Assembly: GCA_013151035.1 (NCBI GenBank)
Contig: JAADJB010000033.1
Location: 1 to 64,000 of the forward strand
Length of the DNA stretch: 64,000 nt
From: Gammaproteobacteria bacterium
GTDB taxonomy: Bacteria; Pseudomonadota; Gammaproteobacteria; JAADJB01
Direction of reading: 5' to 3'
Part shown: one piece after another, positions 50,510-60,268 of the stretch
Layout of the letters: the number at the start of each line of letters is the position of its first letter
How positions within the stretch are numbered: the first letter of the stretch is position 1
Position numbers and translations under genes: made by a program
Notes under the pieces: model-generated
Databases searched by the model: none
What the model saw: the letters and a program-made list of their open reading frames with translations, nothing else
What the model was told of the DNA's origin: nothing

Positions 50510-50613
50510 CGTTCCCATGCTCTGCGTGGGAATGCAGATGGTGGTATACAAGTATCGAGTGAGGTATGAGTTCCCACGGAGGACCATGGGAACTAGATAC
50601 AATGCGCACCCTA
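50510..50613. repeat. REP elements downstream of gyrB
   Basis: CGTTCCCATGCTCTGCGTGG (50510-50529) is an inverted copy of the CCCACGC element; TTCCCACGGAGGACCATGGGAA (50571-50592) is a diverged copy; GCGCACCCTACC (50602-50613) is part of the GTGCG type. They separate gyrB from the convergent plsC. Confidence 0.7.
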
Positions 50614-50616
50614 CCA

Positions 50617-51333
50617 TTAAGAGAGCTCTATCACCTTATTCTCAATCCACTCCTCTGCCATTTTAACAATTTCCTTTGCTTTCATGCCGGTGGTTGGCAT
50701 ACAGGGTCCAATCACAACCCGGATGGTTCCCGGATGTTTGATAAAACCACGGCGTGGCCAGTATAGACCGGCGTTGTGTGCAATGGGGACAATCGGAGAG
50801 TGGGTCTTTTGTGCCAAGAGTCCAGCACCGGGGTGGTAGATGGCTTTTTTACCCGGTGCGGTGCGTGTGCCTTCCGGAAAAATCATGAGCCAACGGCCTT
50901 GTTTGAGTCGGGTTGAGCCTTGTTTAATCATGTGGTTTAGTGCCTGGCGACCAGCTTTACGATCGATTGCAACCGGTTCCATACAGGCGAGCCCCCAACC
51001 AAAGAAGGGGATTCGTAGTAGTTCCTGTTTTAACACCCAAGACAAGGGAGGCAGGAAGGCTTGAAAGGCAATGGTTTCCCAGGCAGATTGGTGTTTGGCG
51101 AGAAAGATGGCGTTTTTTTCCGGTAGGTTTTCCAGCCCTTCAACCTGATAATCCAGTTTACAGAGATATTTCAGTGCCGACAGGTTGATATGTATCCAGG
51201 CTCTGTCCATACGAATACGCACATAAAAAGGCATCAGGTAGAGGGGTATCAGAAGGATTGAAAACAGGATGGTGGATATAACAAGAACCAGCCAGTAGAG
51301 CAGGGAGCGTACAAATAACATGGATTCAAACAA
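50617..51333 (-). CDS. plsC: 1-acyl-sn-glycerol-3-phosphate acyltransferase (PlsC-like)
   Basis: A 238-residue membrane acyltransferase that makes phosphatidic acid, or a related lysophospholipid acyltransferase. The active-site motif is HQSAWE (His81, HX4E rather than HX4D), a form seen in Pseudomonas-type homologues beside gyrB; FPEGTR (~155-160) binds the phosphate. Three hydrophobic stretches at the N-terminus. It lies three bases after gmhB ends. Confidence 0.9.
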   Translation of the reverse strand: MFESMLFVRSLLYWLVLVISTILFSILLIPLYLMPFYVRIRMDRAWIHINLSALKYLCKLDYQVEGLENLPEKNAIFLAKHQSAWETIAFQAFLPPLSWVLKQELLRIPFFGWGLACMEPVAIDRKAGRQALNHMIKQGSTRLKQGRWLMIFPEGTRTAPGKKAIYHPGAGLLAQKTHSPIVPIAHNAGLYWPRRGFIKHPGTIRVVIGPCMPTTGMKAKEIVKMAEEWIENKVIELS

Positions 51334-51336
51334 CCA

Positions 51337-51879
51337 TTACTGGTTAATTAAAAAATTAGTGTAACTGGCGAGATCATCAAACACAGGATAGTGGTCAGGA
51401 TTTTCCAGTTTGTTCAGGGTGCGTTTTCCTTTTCCTGTGCGCACCAGAATGGCTTGTGCATCAGCGGCTTCAGCGGCTTGTAAATCACGTAATGAATCAC
51501 CAATGACAGGGGTTTGATGCAAATCAACGTGCAGGCGATTGGCAATATTATGCAGCAGTCCCGGTTTAGGTTTACGGCAATCACAGTGATCTTTTGGCCC
51601 GTGTGGACAAAAGAATATCGCCTCGATTTTACCGCCGAGCCCGGCAAGCGCACAATGCATCTTTTCATGGATTCGCATGAGGGTATCAAGGGTAAAAAGT
51701 TCTCTGGCAATACCGGATTGATTGGTGGCGATCACAACACGATAACCGGCGTGGTTTAGGCGTGCAATGGCTTCGAGGCTACCATCAATGGGTATCCATT
51801 CTGACGGGGATTTGATGAAGTCATCTGAATCCTGATTGATAACACCATCCCGATCCAGAATTATCAGTTTTTTTGCCAT
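51337..51879 (-). CDS. gmhB: D-glycero-beta-D-manno-heptose-1,7-bisphosphate 7-phosphatase GmhB
   Basis: About 180 residues from ATG 51879. HAD motifs: LDRDGVIN (~7-14), ATNQSGI (~51-57), and CPHGPKDHCDCRKPKPG (~90-106) with the zinc-binding cysteines of GmhB. Makes heptose-1-phosphate for LPS core. Its ATG overlaps the MazG-like stop (TAATG), so translation is probably coupled. Confidence 0.95.
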   Translation of the reverse strand: MAKKLIILDRDGVINQDSDDFIKSPSEWIPIDGSLEAIARLNHAGYRVVIATNQSGIARELFTLDTLMRIHEKMHCALAGLGGKIEAIFFCPHGPKDHCDCRKPKPGLLHNIANRLHVDLHQTPVIGDSLRDLQAAEAADAQAILVRTGKGKRTLNKLENPDHYPVFDDLASYTNFLINQ

Positions 51880-52223
51880 TAGCAATCCCTGAATTCCGAT
51901 ACTCGAATGCGACCATCAATCATGCGTGATTCTCGTTGCATAATTTTTTCCATCTTGTTCCAGAAGGCCTGGTTCAAATCAAAGTTGGCAGCGATGGCGG
52001 TACCCATAATTAGGATTAACAGGTCGGCACATTCCTCCGAGAGTTCATCAATGCCTTTTCCCTTTGTCACACAGGCGGCAATCTCACCGAGTTCCTCTGA
52101 CATCAAGGCAATGCGGTAGGGCATATCTTCACCACCCTTTTCCTTGAACTGATGTTTGTCATGGAATGCCTGTACCGCCTCCAGCATGGAAGAGTAATTG
52201 TTTTTATGGTTTGTCTCATTCAT
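51879..52223 (-). CDS. MazG-like nucleotide pyrophosphohydrolase
   Basis: A 114-residue all-alpha NTP pyrophosphatase-like protein. MSEELGEIAACV (~41-52) and EECADLLILIMG (~63-74) give the ExxE and ExxD metal motifs of MazG-type enzymes that hydrolyse NTP or dNTP to NMP. It lies between glyS (13 bases) and gmhB (overlapping), in an operon otherwise conserved in Pseudomonas. Confidence 0.85.
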   Translation of the reverse strand: MNETNHKNNYSSMLEAVQAFHDKHQFKEKGGEDMPYRIALMSEELGEIAACVTKGKGIDELSEECADLLILIMGTAIAANFDLNQAFWNKMEKIMQRESRMIDGRIRVSEFRDC

Positions 52224-52236
52224 ATTTTAAGGTTCC

Positions 52237-54324
52237 TTAATCACTGATTGATTGTAGGACAGAGATATCAGAAACTTGTAGAAACAGGTCTGCCAGTTGA
52301 TTTAATAGTGCCAGGCGATTGCCGCGTAGGGCATCATCTTTATCCATCACCATGACCTGATCAAAGAATTGGTCAACAGGGTCACGCAACTCAGCTAAGG
52401 TAGTGAGTGCACGGGTATAATCACCTTGTTCCAGCATCGGTGTGACCTGAGGATAAAGTGCCTCCAGGGCTGCGAATAATCTTTGTTCAGCGGCTTCCTT
52501 TAATAAGTCACTATTAACCTGAGCGGGTATGGCTTCATCGGTTTTGCGCAGGATATTACGAATTCTTTTGTTGGCGGCAGCCAGGGTCTCGGCCTCAGGT
52601 AATTTAATAAATTCATTACAAGCCAGGATGCGTTGATTAAAATCCAGAGGGCGTACGGGTTTAAGTTGATAGACCGATTCAAAGATATCCGGGCGTGTTC
52701 CCTTTTCTGCATACCAGGCACGTAGACGTTCCAGCATAAAATCAAAAACGCTGACCACTAATTGATCATCGTGTAAATCAGCATCCAGTTGATCGGCGGC
52801 TTGTTGTAATAATACCTGTAGATCCAGATCCAGTTCACACTCGATAATAATACGCAATACACTCAGTGCTGCACGGCGTAATGCAAACGGATCTTTATCT
52901 CCCGTGGGTGCCTGACCTAAGGAAAATATCCCGATCAAGGTATCAATACGATCTGCCAGGGCAAGGGTCTGACCAATCGCGGATACGGGTAATTCACCAC
53001 CGGCATTGCGTGGCATATATTGCTCGTTCAGTGCATTAGCAACCTCGGTATTCTCACCATCTTCCAGCGCATAGTAGCGTCCCATCGTGCCTTGCAGGTC
53101 AGGGAACTCACCCACCATATCGGTTAAAAGATCACATTTTGCTAACTGTGCTGCACGTTGAGCATGTTCTGTATTGGCACCGATATGACTAGCAATGGTC
53201 TGTGCCAGTTTAGCGACACGTTTTTGTTTGGCACCAATACTACCTAGCTTTTTCTGGAAGATAATATTATCCAGGGCAGCAACGCGCTGTGCCAGACTTT
53301 GTTTTTTATCTTGCTGCCAGAAGAAGACGGCATCGGCGAGGCGAGGTCGAATAACACGTTCATTACCGGATTGTATCTGTGCCGGATCTTTACTCTCAAT
53401 ATTGGCAATGGTAATAAAGTGAGGCAATAGTTTTCCATCCTGATCCAGTAGAGGAAAATATTTTTGATGATCTTGCATGGATGAGATTAGTGCTTCCGCC
53501 GGGATCTCAAGAAAGGCCTCGTCAAAACTGCCATGTATGGCTACCGGCCATTCAACCAGAGCTGTAACCTCATTCAATAAATCTGGGTCAATATGGGCTG
53601 TGCCCTTCAGTTCATTTGCGGTGGCATTAATCTGTTGCAGAATATTTGCTTTGCGCTTATCCATATCAGCAATAACCCATGCCTGTTCAGCCAGTATGGA
53701 TTCATAGTTGGCTGGCTGATCAATACGAATAGGTGCAGGGTGATGAAAGCGATGACCGTGGGTTTCACGAGCGGAGTCAATACCAAGAATATTGGTCTCG
53801 ATGACCTCATCGCCGAACAGTATCAGAACCCAGTGTACCGGACGCACAAACTCATCTTTTTTATCAGCCCAGCGCATACGCTTGGGAATAGGGAGTTTGT
53901 TTAATGCATTTTTAATAATATCAGGTATGAGTGCTGTTGTAGTCTGTCCTTGTTCGGTATTACGATAAACTAGCCAGGTCCCTTTTTTTTCGGTTTGCTG
54001 TTCTAGTTGTTCAACCTCAACACCACAGGATTTTGCAAACCCAAGAGCCGCCCGGGTTGGGCAACCCTCGTCATCAAAGGCAGCCGCAAGCGCAGGGCCC
54101 TTGCGTAAAACCTCCTGACTTTCTTGTGCCGATTGCAGGCCTGAAACCAGAATGGCAAGTCGTCTGGGTGTGGCAAAACTTTTGCTGGTGCTATACCTCA
54201 GTTTTGCTTTATCCAGTGCTTGACAGATTTCATTGGCAAAGACAGTGGATAACCGTTGCAGTGCCTTGGGAGGAAGTTCCTCGGTACCAATCTCTATGAG
54301 TAAATCATTATTCTCGTTGGTCAT
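52237..54324 (-). CDS. glyS: Glycyl-tRNA synthetase beta subunit
   Basis: A 695-residue beta chain of the bacterial tetrameric glycyl-tRNA synthetase. LLIEIGTEELPPKALQRL (~9-26), FATPRRLAILV (~50-60), LGSIGAKQKRVAKLA (~355) and the final anticodon-binding domain are typical. Length as in E. coli (689). It follows glyQ by 13 bases. Confidence 0.97.
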   Translation of the reverse strand: MTNENNDLLIEIGTEELPPKALQRLSTVFANEICQALDKAKLRYSTSKSFATPRRLAILVSGLQSAQESQEVLRKGPALAAAFDDEGCPTRAALGFAKSCGVEVEQLEQQTEKKGTWLVYRNTEQGQTTTALIPDIIKNALNKLPIPKRMRWADKKDEFVRPVHWVLILFGDEVIETNILGIDSARETHGHRFHHPAPIRIDQPANYESILAEQAWVIADMDKRKANILQQINATANELKGTAHIDPDLLNEVTALVEWPVAIHGSFDEAFLEIPAEALISSMQDHQKYFPLLDQDGKLLPHFITIANIESKDPAQIQSGNERVIRPRLADAVFFWQQDKKQSLAQRVAALDNIIFQKKLGSIGAKQKRVAKLAQTIASHIGANTEHAQRAAQLAKCDLLTDMVGEFPDLQGTMGRYYALEDGENTEVANALNEQYMPRNAGGELPVSAIGQTLALADRIDTLIGIFSLGQAPTGDKDPFALRRAALSVLRIIIECELDLDLQVLLQQAADQLDADLHDDQLVVSVFDFMLERLRAWYAEKGTRPDIFESVYQLKPVRPLDFNQRILACNEFIKLPEAETLAAANKRIRNILRKTDEAIPAQVNSDLLKEAAEQRLFAALEALYPQVTPMLEQGDYTRALTTLAELRDPVDQFFDQVMVMDKDDALRGNRLALLNQLADLFLQVSDISVLQSISD

Positions 54325-54337
54325 TTTAATGCTCGGT

Positions 54338-55240
54338 TTATGACGATTTTAACATCGGGAAGCCTTTTTCTTCACGGCTTTCATAATAGGTTTGGGCGAC
54401 GGCTCGGGACAGGGAGCGAACGCGTAATATATAACGTTGTCGTTCGGTCACAGAAATGGCCTTGCGTGTATCCAGCAGGTTAAAGGTGTGTGAGGCCTTG
54501 AGTACCATTTCATAGGCCGGTAGCGGTAAACCTTGTTCAATGAGTGACTGGCTTTCACTTTCACAGGTATCAAACCACTGAAACAGCGATTCAATATTGG
54601 CGTGTTCAAAGTTGTAGGTCGACATCTCGACTTCATTTTGATGAAAGACATCATGGTAGGTCACAGGGCCATCCGGGCCATGAGTCCAGATCAGATCATA
54701 GACACTTTCTACACCTTGCAGATACATGGCGATACGTTCCAGCCCGTAGGTGATTTCACCGGTTACGGGACGACAGTCCAGTCCACCGACTTGTTGGAAA
54801 TAGGTGAATTGGGTGACCTCCATACCATTGAGCCATACCTCCCAGCCCAGACCCCAGGCACCCAGTGTAGGGGATTCCCAGTTATCTTCAACAAAACGGA
54901 TATCGTGAACAAGAGGATCAATGCCCAGTTGCTTTAATGATTCCAGGTAATACTCCTGGATCTTTAACGGGGAGGGTTTGAGGATAACCTGAAATTGATA
55001 ATAGTGTTGCAGCCGGTTAGGGTTTTCGCCATAGCGCCCATCGGTGGGTCGTCGGGAGGGTTGCACATAGGCAGCACGCCAGGGTTCAGGGCCAATCGAG
55101 CGCAGAAAAGTGGAGGGATGAAAGGTACCGGCACCCACTTCCATATCAAGCGGTTGTATCAGTGTACAACCTTGTTTGGCCCAGTATTGCTGCAGTGCCA
55201 TTATCAGGCCCTGAAAGGTTTTTACATCGGGATTAGTCAT
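54338..55240 (-). CDS. glyQ: Glycyl-tRNA synthetase alpha subunit
   Basis: A 300-residue alpha catalytic chain. [33 protein letters not shown] (~8-40), [23 protein letters not shown] (~62-84) and [10 protein letters not shown] (~165) are invariant blocks. It is the first gene of the glyQ-glyS-mazG-gmhB-plsC unit. Confidence 0.98.
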   Translation of the reverse strand: MTNPDVKTFQGLIMALQQYWAKQGCTLIQPLDMEVGAGTFHPSTFLRSIGPEPWRAAYVQPSRRPTDGRYGENPNRLQHYYQFQVILKPSPLKIQEYYLESLKQLGIDPLVHDIRFVEDNWESPTLGAWGLGWEVWLNGMEVTQFTYFQQVGGLDCRPVTGEITYGLERIAMYLQGVESVYDLIWTHGPDGPVTYHDVFHQNEVEMSTYNFEHANIESLFQWFDTCESESQSLIEQGLPLPAYEMVLKASHTFNLLDTRKAISVTERQRYILRVRSLSRAVAQTYYESREEKGFPMLKSS

Positions 55241-55259
55241 TGAGTATGCAGTACAAAAA

Positions 55260-55298
55260 GGTTATCAGTGATAACCGGTGCCGCCGGGAGCGGCACCG
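55260..55298. terminator. Tandem hairpins downstream of outer membrane protein gene
   Basis: CGGTGCCGC (55276-55284) / GCGGCACCG (55290-55298), a 9-bp stem, and GGTTATC (55260-55266) / GATAACC (55270-55276). Placed between an outer membrane protein stop and glyQ, on minus reading the GC hairpin first. No strong T-run follows, so it may be a boundary rather than a classic terminator. Confidence 0.5.
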
Positions 55299-55312
55299 GG
55301 CAAGCAAGGTTT

Positions 55313-55855
55313 TTAGAATTTGAGAGCAATACCGACATTAAACATGCTGACAGGAATAGCCGTGTTGTAACGTTCCCATTCTGCTCGTAGTTGAAGGACA
55401 GAGTTGATGCCGTATTGCATGCCAATACCAAAGGCAAGGTCGGTGCCATCGTTGGAATCATTACGTGTGGTGAGAGTATCACGCAGATCCTGATCCCAGA
55501 AAATGACACCACCCTTGGCAAAGACACTGACGTCTTTGTTGAAGTAATGGCTGGCAGTCCCCATAAAGTAAAAACCTTCGGTTTCCATGTCGATTGCCTT
55601 AGTAGCGCTTCTTTCATTTTGATCACCAAGATCAACCCAACCAGTATCAAAACCAAAGATTTCAGAAAATAGCTGGTCGTGACCACCGGAAAATTTCCAG
55701 CCGGTACCACTTTCTTTTACCGGACCGGCAACCGTATTATCATCAACGTTCGCCTGCCCATAAGACAGACCAACGTAAATACCAGCATTAGCGGTAGTTG
55801 CACCTAGGGCGGTCGCTAAAATCATGCCTTGTATGGCTATTTTATAATTTTTCAT
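55313..55855 (-). CDS. Small outer membrane beta-barrel protein
   Basis: About 180 residues from ATG 55855, with GGAGG six bases upstream. A signal peptide (IQGMILATALGATTANA) precedes GIYVGLSYGQANVDD, typical of OmpA-like/OmpW-like 8-stranded barrels, and the protein ends NVGIALKF with C-terminal Phe. Function unknown. It could be a stable surface protein; no partner genes adjoin. Confidence 0.8.
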   Translation of the reverse strand: MKNYKIAIQGMILATALGATTANAGIYVGLSYGQANVDDNTVAGPVKESGTGWKFSGGHDQLFSEIFGFDTGWVDLGDQNERSATKAIDMETEGFYFMGTASHYFNKDVSVFAKGGVIFWDQDLRDTLTTRNDSNDGTDLAFGIGMQYGINSVLQLRAEWERYNTAIPVSMFNVGIALKF

Positions 55856-56116
55856 TGTTTCCTCCATCAGATATACACTGAGATTTTTTGTAAAATTATG
55901 CACTGTACCCGCTCTAAAACAGCGGACACAGATTTACTTGTGACGTGATTGTAACAGCATTAATCCAATAACCCTACTTTAGTATGAGGGAAAATTAGGT
56001 GGATTTTGTTAGAATAGTCGAATTACATGAAAATATCAGCTTTTGAGTTGTCATCCTCGCGCCTGCGCGGGAATGACAACAAATAGCAAATGACGAGTTA
56101 ACGAGGCAGTAATGGT

Positions 56117-57160
56117 ATGACAAAAAAACGTAAGGCAGTTGCCTTGATATCCGGGGGACTGGATTCATTGTTGGCGGCAAGGGTAATGCAGGAACAAGGC
56201 ATTCATGTGGAGGGGATTAACTTCTACACGGGGTTTTGTGTTGAGGGGCATACTCATGCTATCCGCAAAAAGGATAAGAATAAGCCAAAACGTAATAATG
56301 CCCTGTGGTCAGCCGAGCAGTTGGGTATTAAACTACATATCGTTGATATTATCGAAGAGTACAAGGATGTATTGATCAATCCCAAGCATGGTTATGGTGC
56401 TAATCTAAATCCTTGTTTAGATTGTAAAATATTCATGGTTAAGAAGGCTCAGGAGTGGATTGAAGAGCATGATTTTGATTTTATTATTACCGGAGAGGTG
56501 GTTGGTCAACGACCTAAATCACAACGTAAGGACACCATGCCGGTGATTGCCGCTCAATCCGGTGCTGAGGACAGGTTGTTACGACCCTTATGTGCAAAAA
56601 ATCTCCCGGAAACCTTGCCAGAACGAGAGGGTTGGGTAAAAAGGGAGGAATTACTCGGTTTTAGTGGTCGAACGCGTAAGCCACAAATAGCCTTAGCCAA
56701 GCACTTTGGTTTTGAGGACTATGCCCAGCCAGCGGGGGGCTGTTGTTTTCTGACGGATGAAAAATACAGTAATAAGCTGGTTGATTTATGGCAAAACCGG
56801 GGCTGTAAGGAATATGAGATTGATGACATTATGATGCTTAAAGTGGGGAGACATATCAGGCCTGCGGCTAATTTTAAGCTGATTGTAGGAAGAGAAGAGG
56901 GTGAAAACCGATTCTTAGAGGGATATAAGAAGAGTTTTACCTATTTTCATGTGATAGATTTTAATGGCCCATTGGTTCTGCTTGATGGTTCAGCGAGTGA
57001 GGAGGATCTGATCCTGGCAGCCAGAATTATTGGTCGCTTTAGTCAGGGTAAAGATGCCGAACAGATACAGGTTAAGATGGTGCAAGTGGACGGGCTGGAA
57101 CGGGTGTTCGAGGTCAAACCCTTGCCGGCATCCGAATTTCCGCAGGCGTGGTATCTATGA
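56117..57160 (+). CDS. PP-loop ATP-pyrophosphatase, ThiI/MnmA-like
   Basis: A 347-residue tRNA-thiolation-like enzyme. The PP-loop is SGGLDSLLA (~12-20); NPCLDCKIFM (~99-108) is a CxxC reminiscent of MnmA; PAGGCCFLTDEKYSNKL (~206-222) adds two cysteines and a motif seen in this COG0482-like family; a C-terminal NFACT-R-like region follows. The next gene is a TusA-like sulfur carrier overlapping it (ATGA), so a sulfur relay is inferred. Substrate unknown. Confidence 0.8.
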   Translation: MTKKRKAVALISGGLDSLLAARVMQEQGIHVEGINFYTGFCVEGHTHAIRKKDKNKPKRNNALWSAEQLGIKLHIVDIIEEYKDVLINPKHGYGANLNPCLDCKIFMVKKAQEWIEEHDFDFIITGEVVGQRPKSQRKDTMPVIAAQSGAEDRLLRPLCAKNLPETLPEREGWVKREELLGFSGRTRKPQIALAKHFGFEDYAQPAGGCCFLTDEKYSNKLVDLWQNRGCKEYEIDDIMMLKVGRHIRPAANFKLIVGREEGENRFLEGYKKSFTYFHVIDFNGPLVLLDGSASEEDLILAARIIGRFSQGKDAEQIQVKMVQVDGLERVFEVKPLPASEFPQAWYL

Positions 57161-57402
57161 TAACTCATCAGATTGATGCGCGTTTTATGCTTTGTCCACT
57201 GCCCGTCATCAGAACGCAGGATATGATTAAGGATTTGCCTACGGGGGATTTACTGGAAATCACCTGTACTGATCCTGGTGCCTTGCATGATATCCCGGCC
57301 TGGTGCCGAGTGCATGGTCATGAAGTTGTTGATACTCTGGAACAGGATAACGAGATTATTATTACCGTCAGGGCGATACAGGAAGAGGTTCCTGAAAAAT
57401 AA
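57157..57402 (+). CDS. TusA-like sulfur carrier protein
   Basis: An 81-residue sulfurtransferase carrier from ATG 57157. DARFMLCPLPVIRTQ (residues 7-21) contains the family CPxP with Cys13 as persulfide site. It overlaps the PP-loop gene by four bases and the CDF start by one base. In the operon it probably gives sulfur to the PP-loop enzyme. Confidence 0.88.
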   Translation: MITHQIDARFMLCPLPVIRTQDMIKDLPTGDLLEITCTDPGALHDIPAWCRVHGHEVVDTLEQDNEIIITVRAIQEEVPEK

Positions 57403-58541
57403 TGAACAGGATGACCAAACATTACCCGGAGGTACGCAAGGTAACCATTGTTGGTTTGTTGGTTAATTTGGTTTTGAGCGTTATCAAAGTAATGGGTGGC
57501 TGGTTGTTACATTCCCAGGCGTTGGTTGCCGATGGTATTCATTCGCTCTCTGATCTGATTACTGATTTTATGGTGCTCTATGCGGCAAAGCACTCGCATC
57601 GTGAAGCGGATGAAAATCACCCTTATGGGCATGGTCGTATTGAGACCCTGGCAACCGTTGCCCTGGGTATTTTATTGTTGCTGGTTGCTATCGGGATTGC
57701 CTATGATGCGGTGAGTCGTTTATTCCATCCGGAAACCTTATTGATACCTGGTGCGTTGACCCTGGTGATCGCTATTATATCGGTATTGAGTAAGGAGGCC
57801 TTATATTGGTATACGATGAATGCTGCTAACAAGGTGCGTTCACCTATATTAAAGGCGAATGCCTGGCATCATCGTTCGGATGCCATCTCTTCTATCGTGG
57901 TGTTGGTGGGCATCCTAGGTACGATGTCGGGTTTGGCGTATCTGGATGCGATTGCTGCGGTGGGTGTTGCCTTGATGATTGCAAAAATTGCTATTGATCT
58001 GGGTATGAATAGTTTGTATGAGTTGATTGATACGGCCTTGAACAGGGATGAGGTTAATGAGATTCGCGCTGCTATTTTGAATATTTACGGTGTCCGTTCG
58101 TTGCACATGTTGAGGAGTCGACGTAGTGGCGGTGATGTCTTGATTGATCTACATCTACAGGTTGATTCAACCCTGAGTGTCTCGGAGGGGCATCAGATTG
58201 GCGAGGCGGTGCGTCTTCGTTTGCAGGGGGAGTTTGAGGATATCTCTGATGTGACGGTGCATATTGATCCAGAGGATGATGAGGAAAATTCACCTTCGGA
58301 GGGTTTGCCTTTACGTGCTGAGGTGACGCAAGATTTACAAAAGCAGTGGTCGGGTATTATTGATTTTGATCAGATAAAAAAAATCACCTTGCATTATCTG
58401 AGTGGTAAGGTGCATATTGATGTGGTTTTACCTATTCATCTACTGGATAATATTGAGTCAGCTGATGATTTATCATCGCAACTGGTCGAGAAGGCGCGTG
58501 AATTGGTTGTGGTTGGAGAAGTGAAGGTATATTATCGCTAA
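57402..58541 (+). CDS. Cation diffusion facilitator (FieF/MamM-like)
   Basis: A 379-residue divalent-metal/proton antiporter with about six membrane helices. Metal sites: HSLSD (His47, Asp51) and HHRSD (~152-156) match HxxxD/DxxxD sites of FieF-type CDFs. A cytoplasmic C-terminal domain follows, here extended by ~70 residues beyond the usual. Its start overlaps the TusA stop (TAATG). Metal type (Fe, Zn, Mn) not told; extended tail is odd. Confidence 0.92.
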   Translation: MNRMTKHYPEVRKVTIVGLLVNLVLSVIKVMGGWLLHSQALVADGIHSLSDLITDFMVLYAAKHSHREADENHPYGHGRIETLATVALGILLLLVAIGIAYDAVSRLFHPETLLIPGALTLVIAIISVLSKEALYWYTMNAANKVRSPILKANAWHHRSDAISSIVVLVGILGTMSGLAYLDAIAAVGVALMIAKIAIDLGMNSLYELIDTALNRDEVNEIRAAILNIYGVRSLHMLRSRRSGGDVLIDLHLQVDSTLSVSEGHQIGEAVRLRLQGEFEDISDVTVHIDPEDDEENSPSEGLPLRAEVTQDLQKQWSGIIDFDQIKKITLHYLSGKVHIDVVLPIHLLDNIESADDLSSQLVEKARELVVVGEVKVYYR

Positions 58542-58617
58542 ACCTGTTTAAGCGGGTTTGCATCAAAATAGCGCCTATAGAGGAGGCTGCGCCCCTTTTT
58601 AGGTCGTTTATGACTGA

Positions 58618-58635
58618 TTTCTGATTGATCAGAAA
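58618..58635. promoter_or_regulatory. Perfect 8-bp inverted repeat upstream of glnA
   Basis: TTTCTGATTGATCAGAAA is symmetric with a 2-base spacer. It lies about 50 bases before the sigma-54-like promoter and could be a regulator site or the end hairpin of the CDF operon. It does not match the NtrC consensus. Confidence 0.45.
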
Positions 58636-58668
58636 TGTAACTATTTGATTTCGTAGCTTAGGCATATA

Positions 58669-58684
58669 TGGCATAATTTATGCA
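58669..58684 (+). promoter_or_regulatory. Sigma-54-type promoter of glnA
   Basis: TGGCATAATTTATGCA fits TGGCAC-N5-TTGCA with invariant GG and GC at exact spacing and two mismatches elsewhere. Transcription would begin near 58695, ~30 bases before the ATG, with GGAGGGG as ribosome site. With ntrBC downstream, NtrC-dependent expression is expected. Confidence 0.7.
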
Positions 58685-58725
58685 CTATTAAGTAGAGTTT
58701 CTAAAATAATATTTGGAGGGGCACA

Positions 58726-60135
58726 ATGTCCGCAACTAAAGTTATCAAGCAAATTAAGGACAAGGGGATCAAGTTTGTTGATCTTCGTTTTACAGATACC
58801 ATTGGTAAAGAACAGCATGTAACGATGCCATCGAATGTCGTTAATGCAAAATTCTTTAAAGAAGGCAAGATGTTTGATGGTTCAAGCATCGCTGGCTGGA
58901 AGGGTATTAACGAATCAGACATGGTGTTGTTACCTGATTCAACCAGCGCTTTTATTGATCCATTCATGGATGAGCCAACCATCATTATCCGTTGTGATAT
59001 CCTGGAGCCAAGCACCATGAAGGGTTATGAGCGTGATCCACGTTCTATTGCTCGTCGTGCCGAGGCTTATTTAAAATCAACCAAGATTGGTGATACTGCT
59101 TTCTTTGGTCCTGAGCCAGAATTTTTTATCCTTGATGATGTGCGTTGGGGATCGAATATGCAGGGTTCCTTCTATAAGGTGAACTCTGATGAGGCATGCT
59201 GGAATTCAGAGCACGTCTTTGAAGATGGCAACATTGGTCATCGTCCTGGTGTGAAGGGTGGTTATTTCCCTGTTCCTCCCGTTGATTCCCTGCATGATAT
59301 TCGTGCCTCCATGTGTATGGCAATGGAAGAGATGGGTCTGAAGGTTGAGGTGCATCACCATGAGGTAGCCACAGCCGGTCAGTGTGAGATTGGTACCGAG
59401 TTTAATACCTTGTTGAAGAAGGCTGATGAGGTTCAAATCCTGAAGTATGCAGTACACAATATTGCTCACATCTACGGTAAGACAGCAACCTTCATGCCGA
59501 AGCCAGTAGTGGGTGATAATGGTAGTGGTATGCATGTTCACATGTCGATTGGCAAGGCAGGCAAGAATATCTTCTCAGGTAACAAGTATGGTGGTCTGTC
59601 CGAGAAGGCATTGTATTATATTGGTGGTATCTTCAAACATGCGCGTGCATTAAATGCCTTTACCAATGCCAGTACCAATAGTTACAAGCGTCTGGTTCCT
59701 GGTTTTGAGGCACCTGTTATGTTGGCTTATTCAGCGCGTAACCGTTCTGCTTCTGTGCGTATTCCATTTGATTCAAATGTCAAGGCACGTCGTATTGAGG
59801 TGCGTTTCCCTGATCCAACAGCGAATCCATACCTGGCATTTGCTGCCTTGTTGATGGCAGGCCTTGATGGTATCAAGAACAAGATTCATCCGGGTGAAGC
59901 GATGGATAAGGATCTTTATGATCTGCCACCAGAAGAAGAGAAGAAGATCAAGACCGTGAGTACTTCTCTCGAGATGGCACTGCAAGAGCTGGATAAGGAT
60001 CGTAAGTTCCTGACTGCAGGTGGTGTATTTACAGATGATACGATCGATGCCTATATTAAATTGAAGATGGCAGATGTCACTCGTTTGAACATGACAACTC
60101 ATCCTGATGAGTTTGATATGTATTACAGCTTGTAA
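58726..60135 (+). CDS. glnA: Glutamine synthetase type I
   Basis: A 469-residue ammonia-assimilating enzyme, E. coli length. [17 protein letters not shown] (~48-64), the ATP-binding region [25 protein letters not shown] (~245-269), and NLY-like adenylylation site [12 protein letters not shown] (Tyr ~398) show a GlnE-regulated class I-beta enzyme. Followed by a terminator and then DUF4124-ntrBC. Confidence 0.98.
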   Translation: MSATKVIKQIKDKGIKFVDLRFTDTIGKEQHVTMPSNVVNAKFFKEGKMFDGSSIAGWKGINESDMVLLPDSTSAFIDPFMDEPTIIIRCDILEPSTMKGYERDPRSIARRAEAYLKSTKIGDTAFFGPEPEFFILDDVRWGSNMQGSFYKVNSDEACWNSEHVFEDGNIGHRPGVKGGYFPVPPVDSLHDIRASMCMAMEEMGLKVEVHHHEVATAGQCEIGTEFNTLLKKADEVQILKYAVHNIAHIYGKTATFMPKPVVGDNGSGMHVHMSIGKAGKNIFSGNKYGGLSEKALYYIGGIFKHARALNAFTNASTNSYKRLVPGFEAPVMLAYSARNRSASVRIPFDSNVKARRIEVRFPDPTANPYLAFAALLMAGLDGIKNKIHPGEAMDKDLYDLPPEEEKKIKTVSTSLEMALQELDKDRKFLTAGGVFTDDTIDAYIKLKMADVTRLNMTTHPDEFDMYYSL

Positions 60136-60152
60136 CAGATTGGCTGTAGATA

Positions 60153-60184
60153 AAAAACGCCTTCAGATGGAGGCGTTTTTTTTT
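60153..60184 (+). terminator. Intrinsic terminator after glnA
   Basis: AAAAACGCCT (60153-60162), loop TCAGATGG, AGGCGTTTTT (60171-60180) and a continued T-run to 60184. A classic rho-independent terminator, so ntrBC must rely on read-through or their own promoter. Confidence 0.92.
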
Positions 60185-60225
60185 GCTTTTTAATGGAGGA
60201 CAGCGCACACTATTTGCCATTGCCT

Positions 60226-60252
60226 TAAGGTAGGGTGCGTATTACGCACCAT
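60226..60252. repeat. GTGCG-type palindrome upstream of the DUF4124 gene
   Basis: AGGTAGGGTGCGTATTACGC plus ACCATG belongs to the element family at 33418 and elsewhere. It lies directly before the DUF4124 gene's ribosome site. Confidence 0.65.
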
Positions 60253-60268
60253 GTTCTGGAGATTATCA

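Noticed and set aside
58701-60102. Long antisense frames over glnA
   Set aside because: They lie fully inside glnA on the other strand, without ribosome sites or recognisable domains, as expected from biased codon use.
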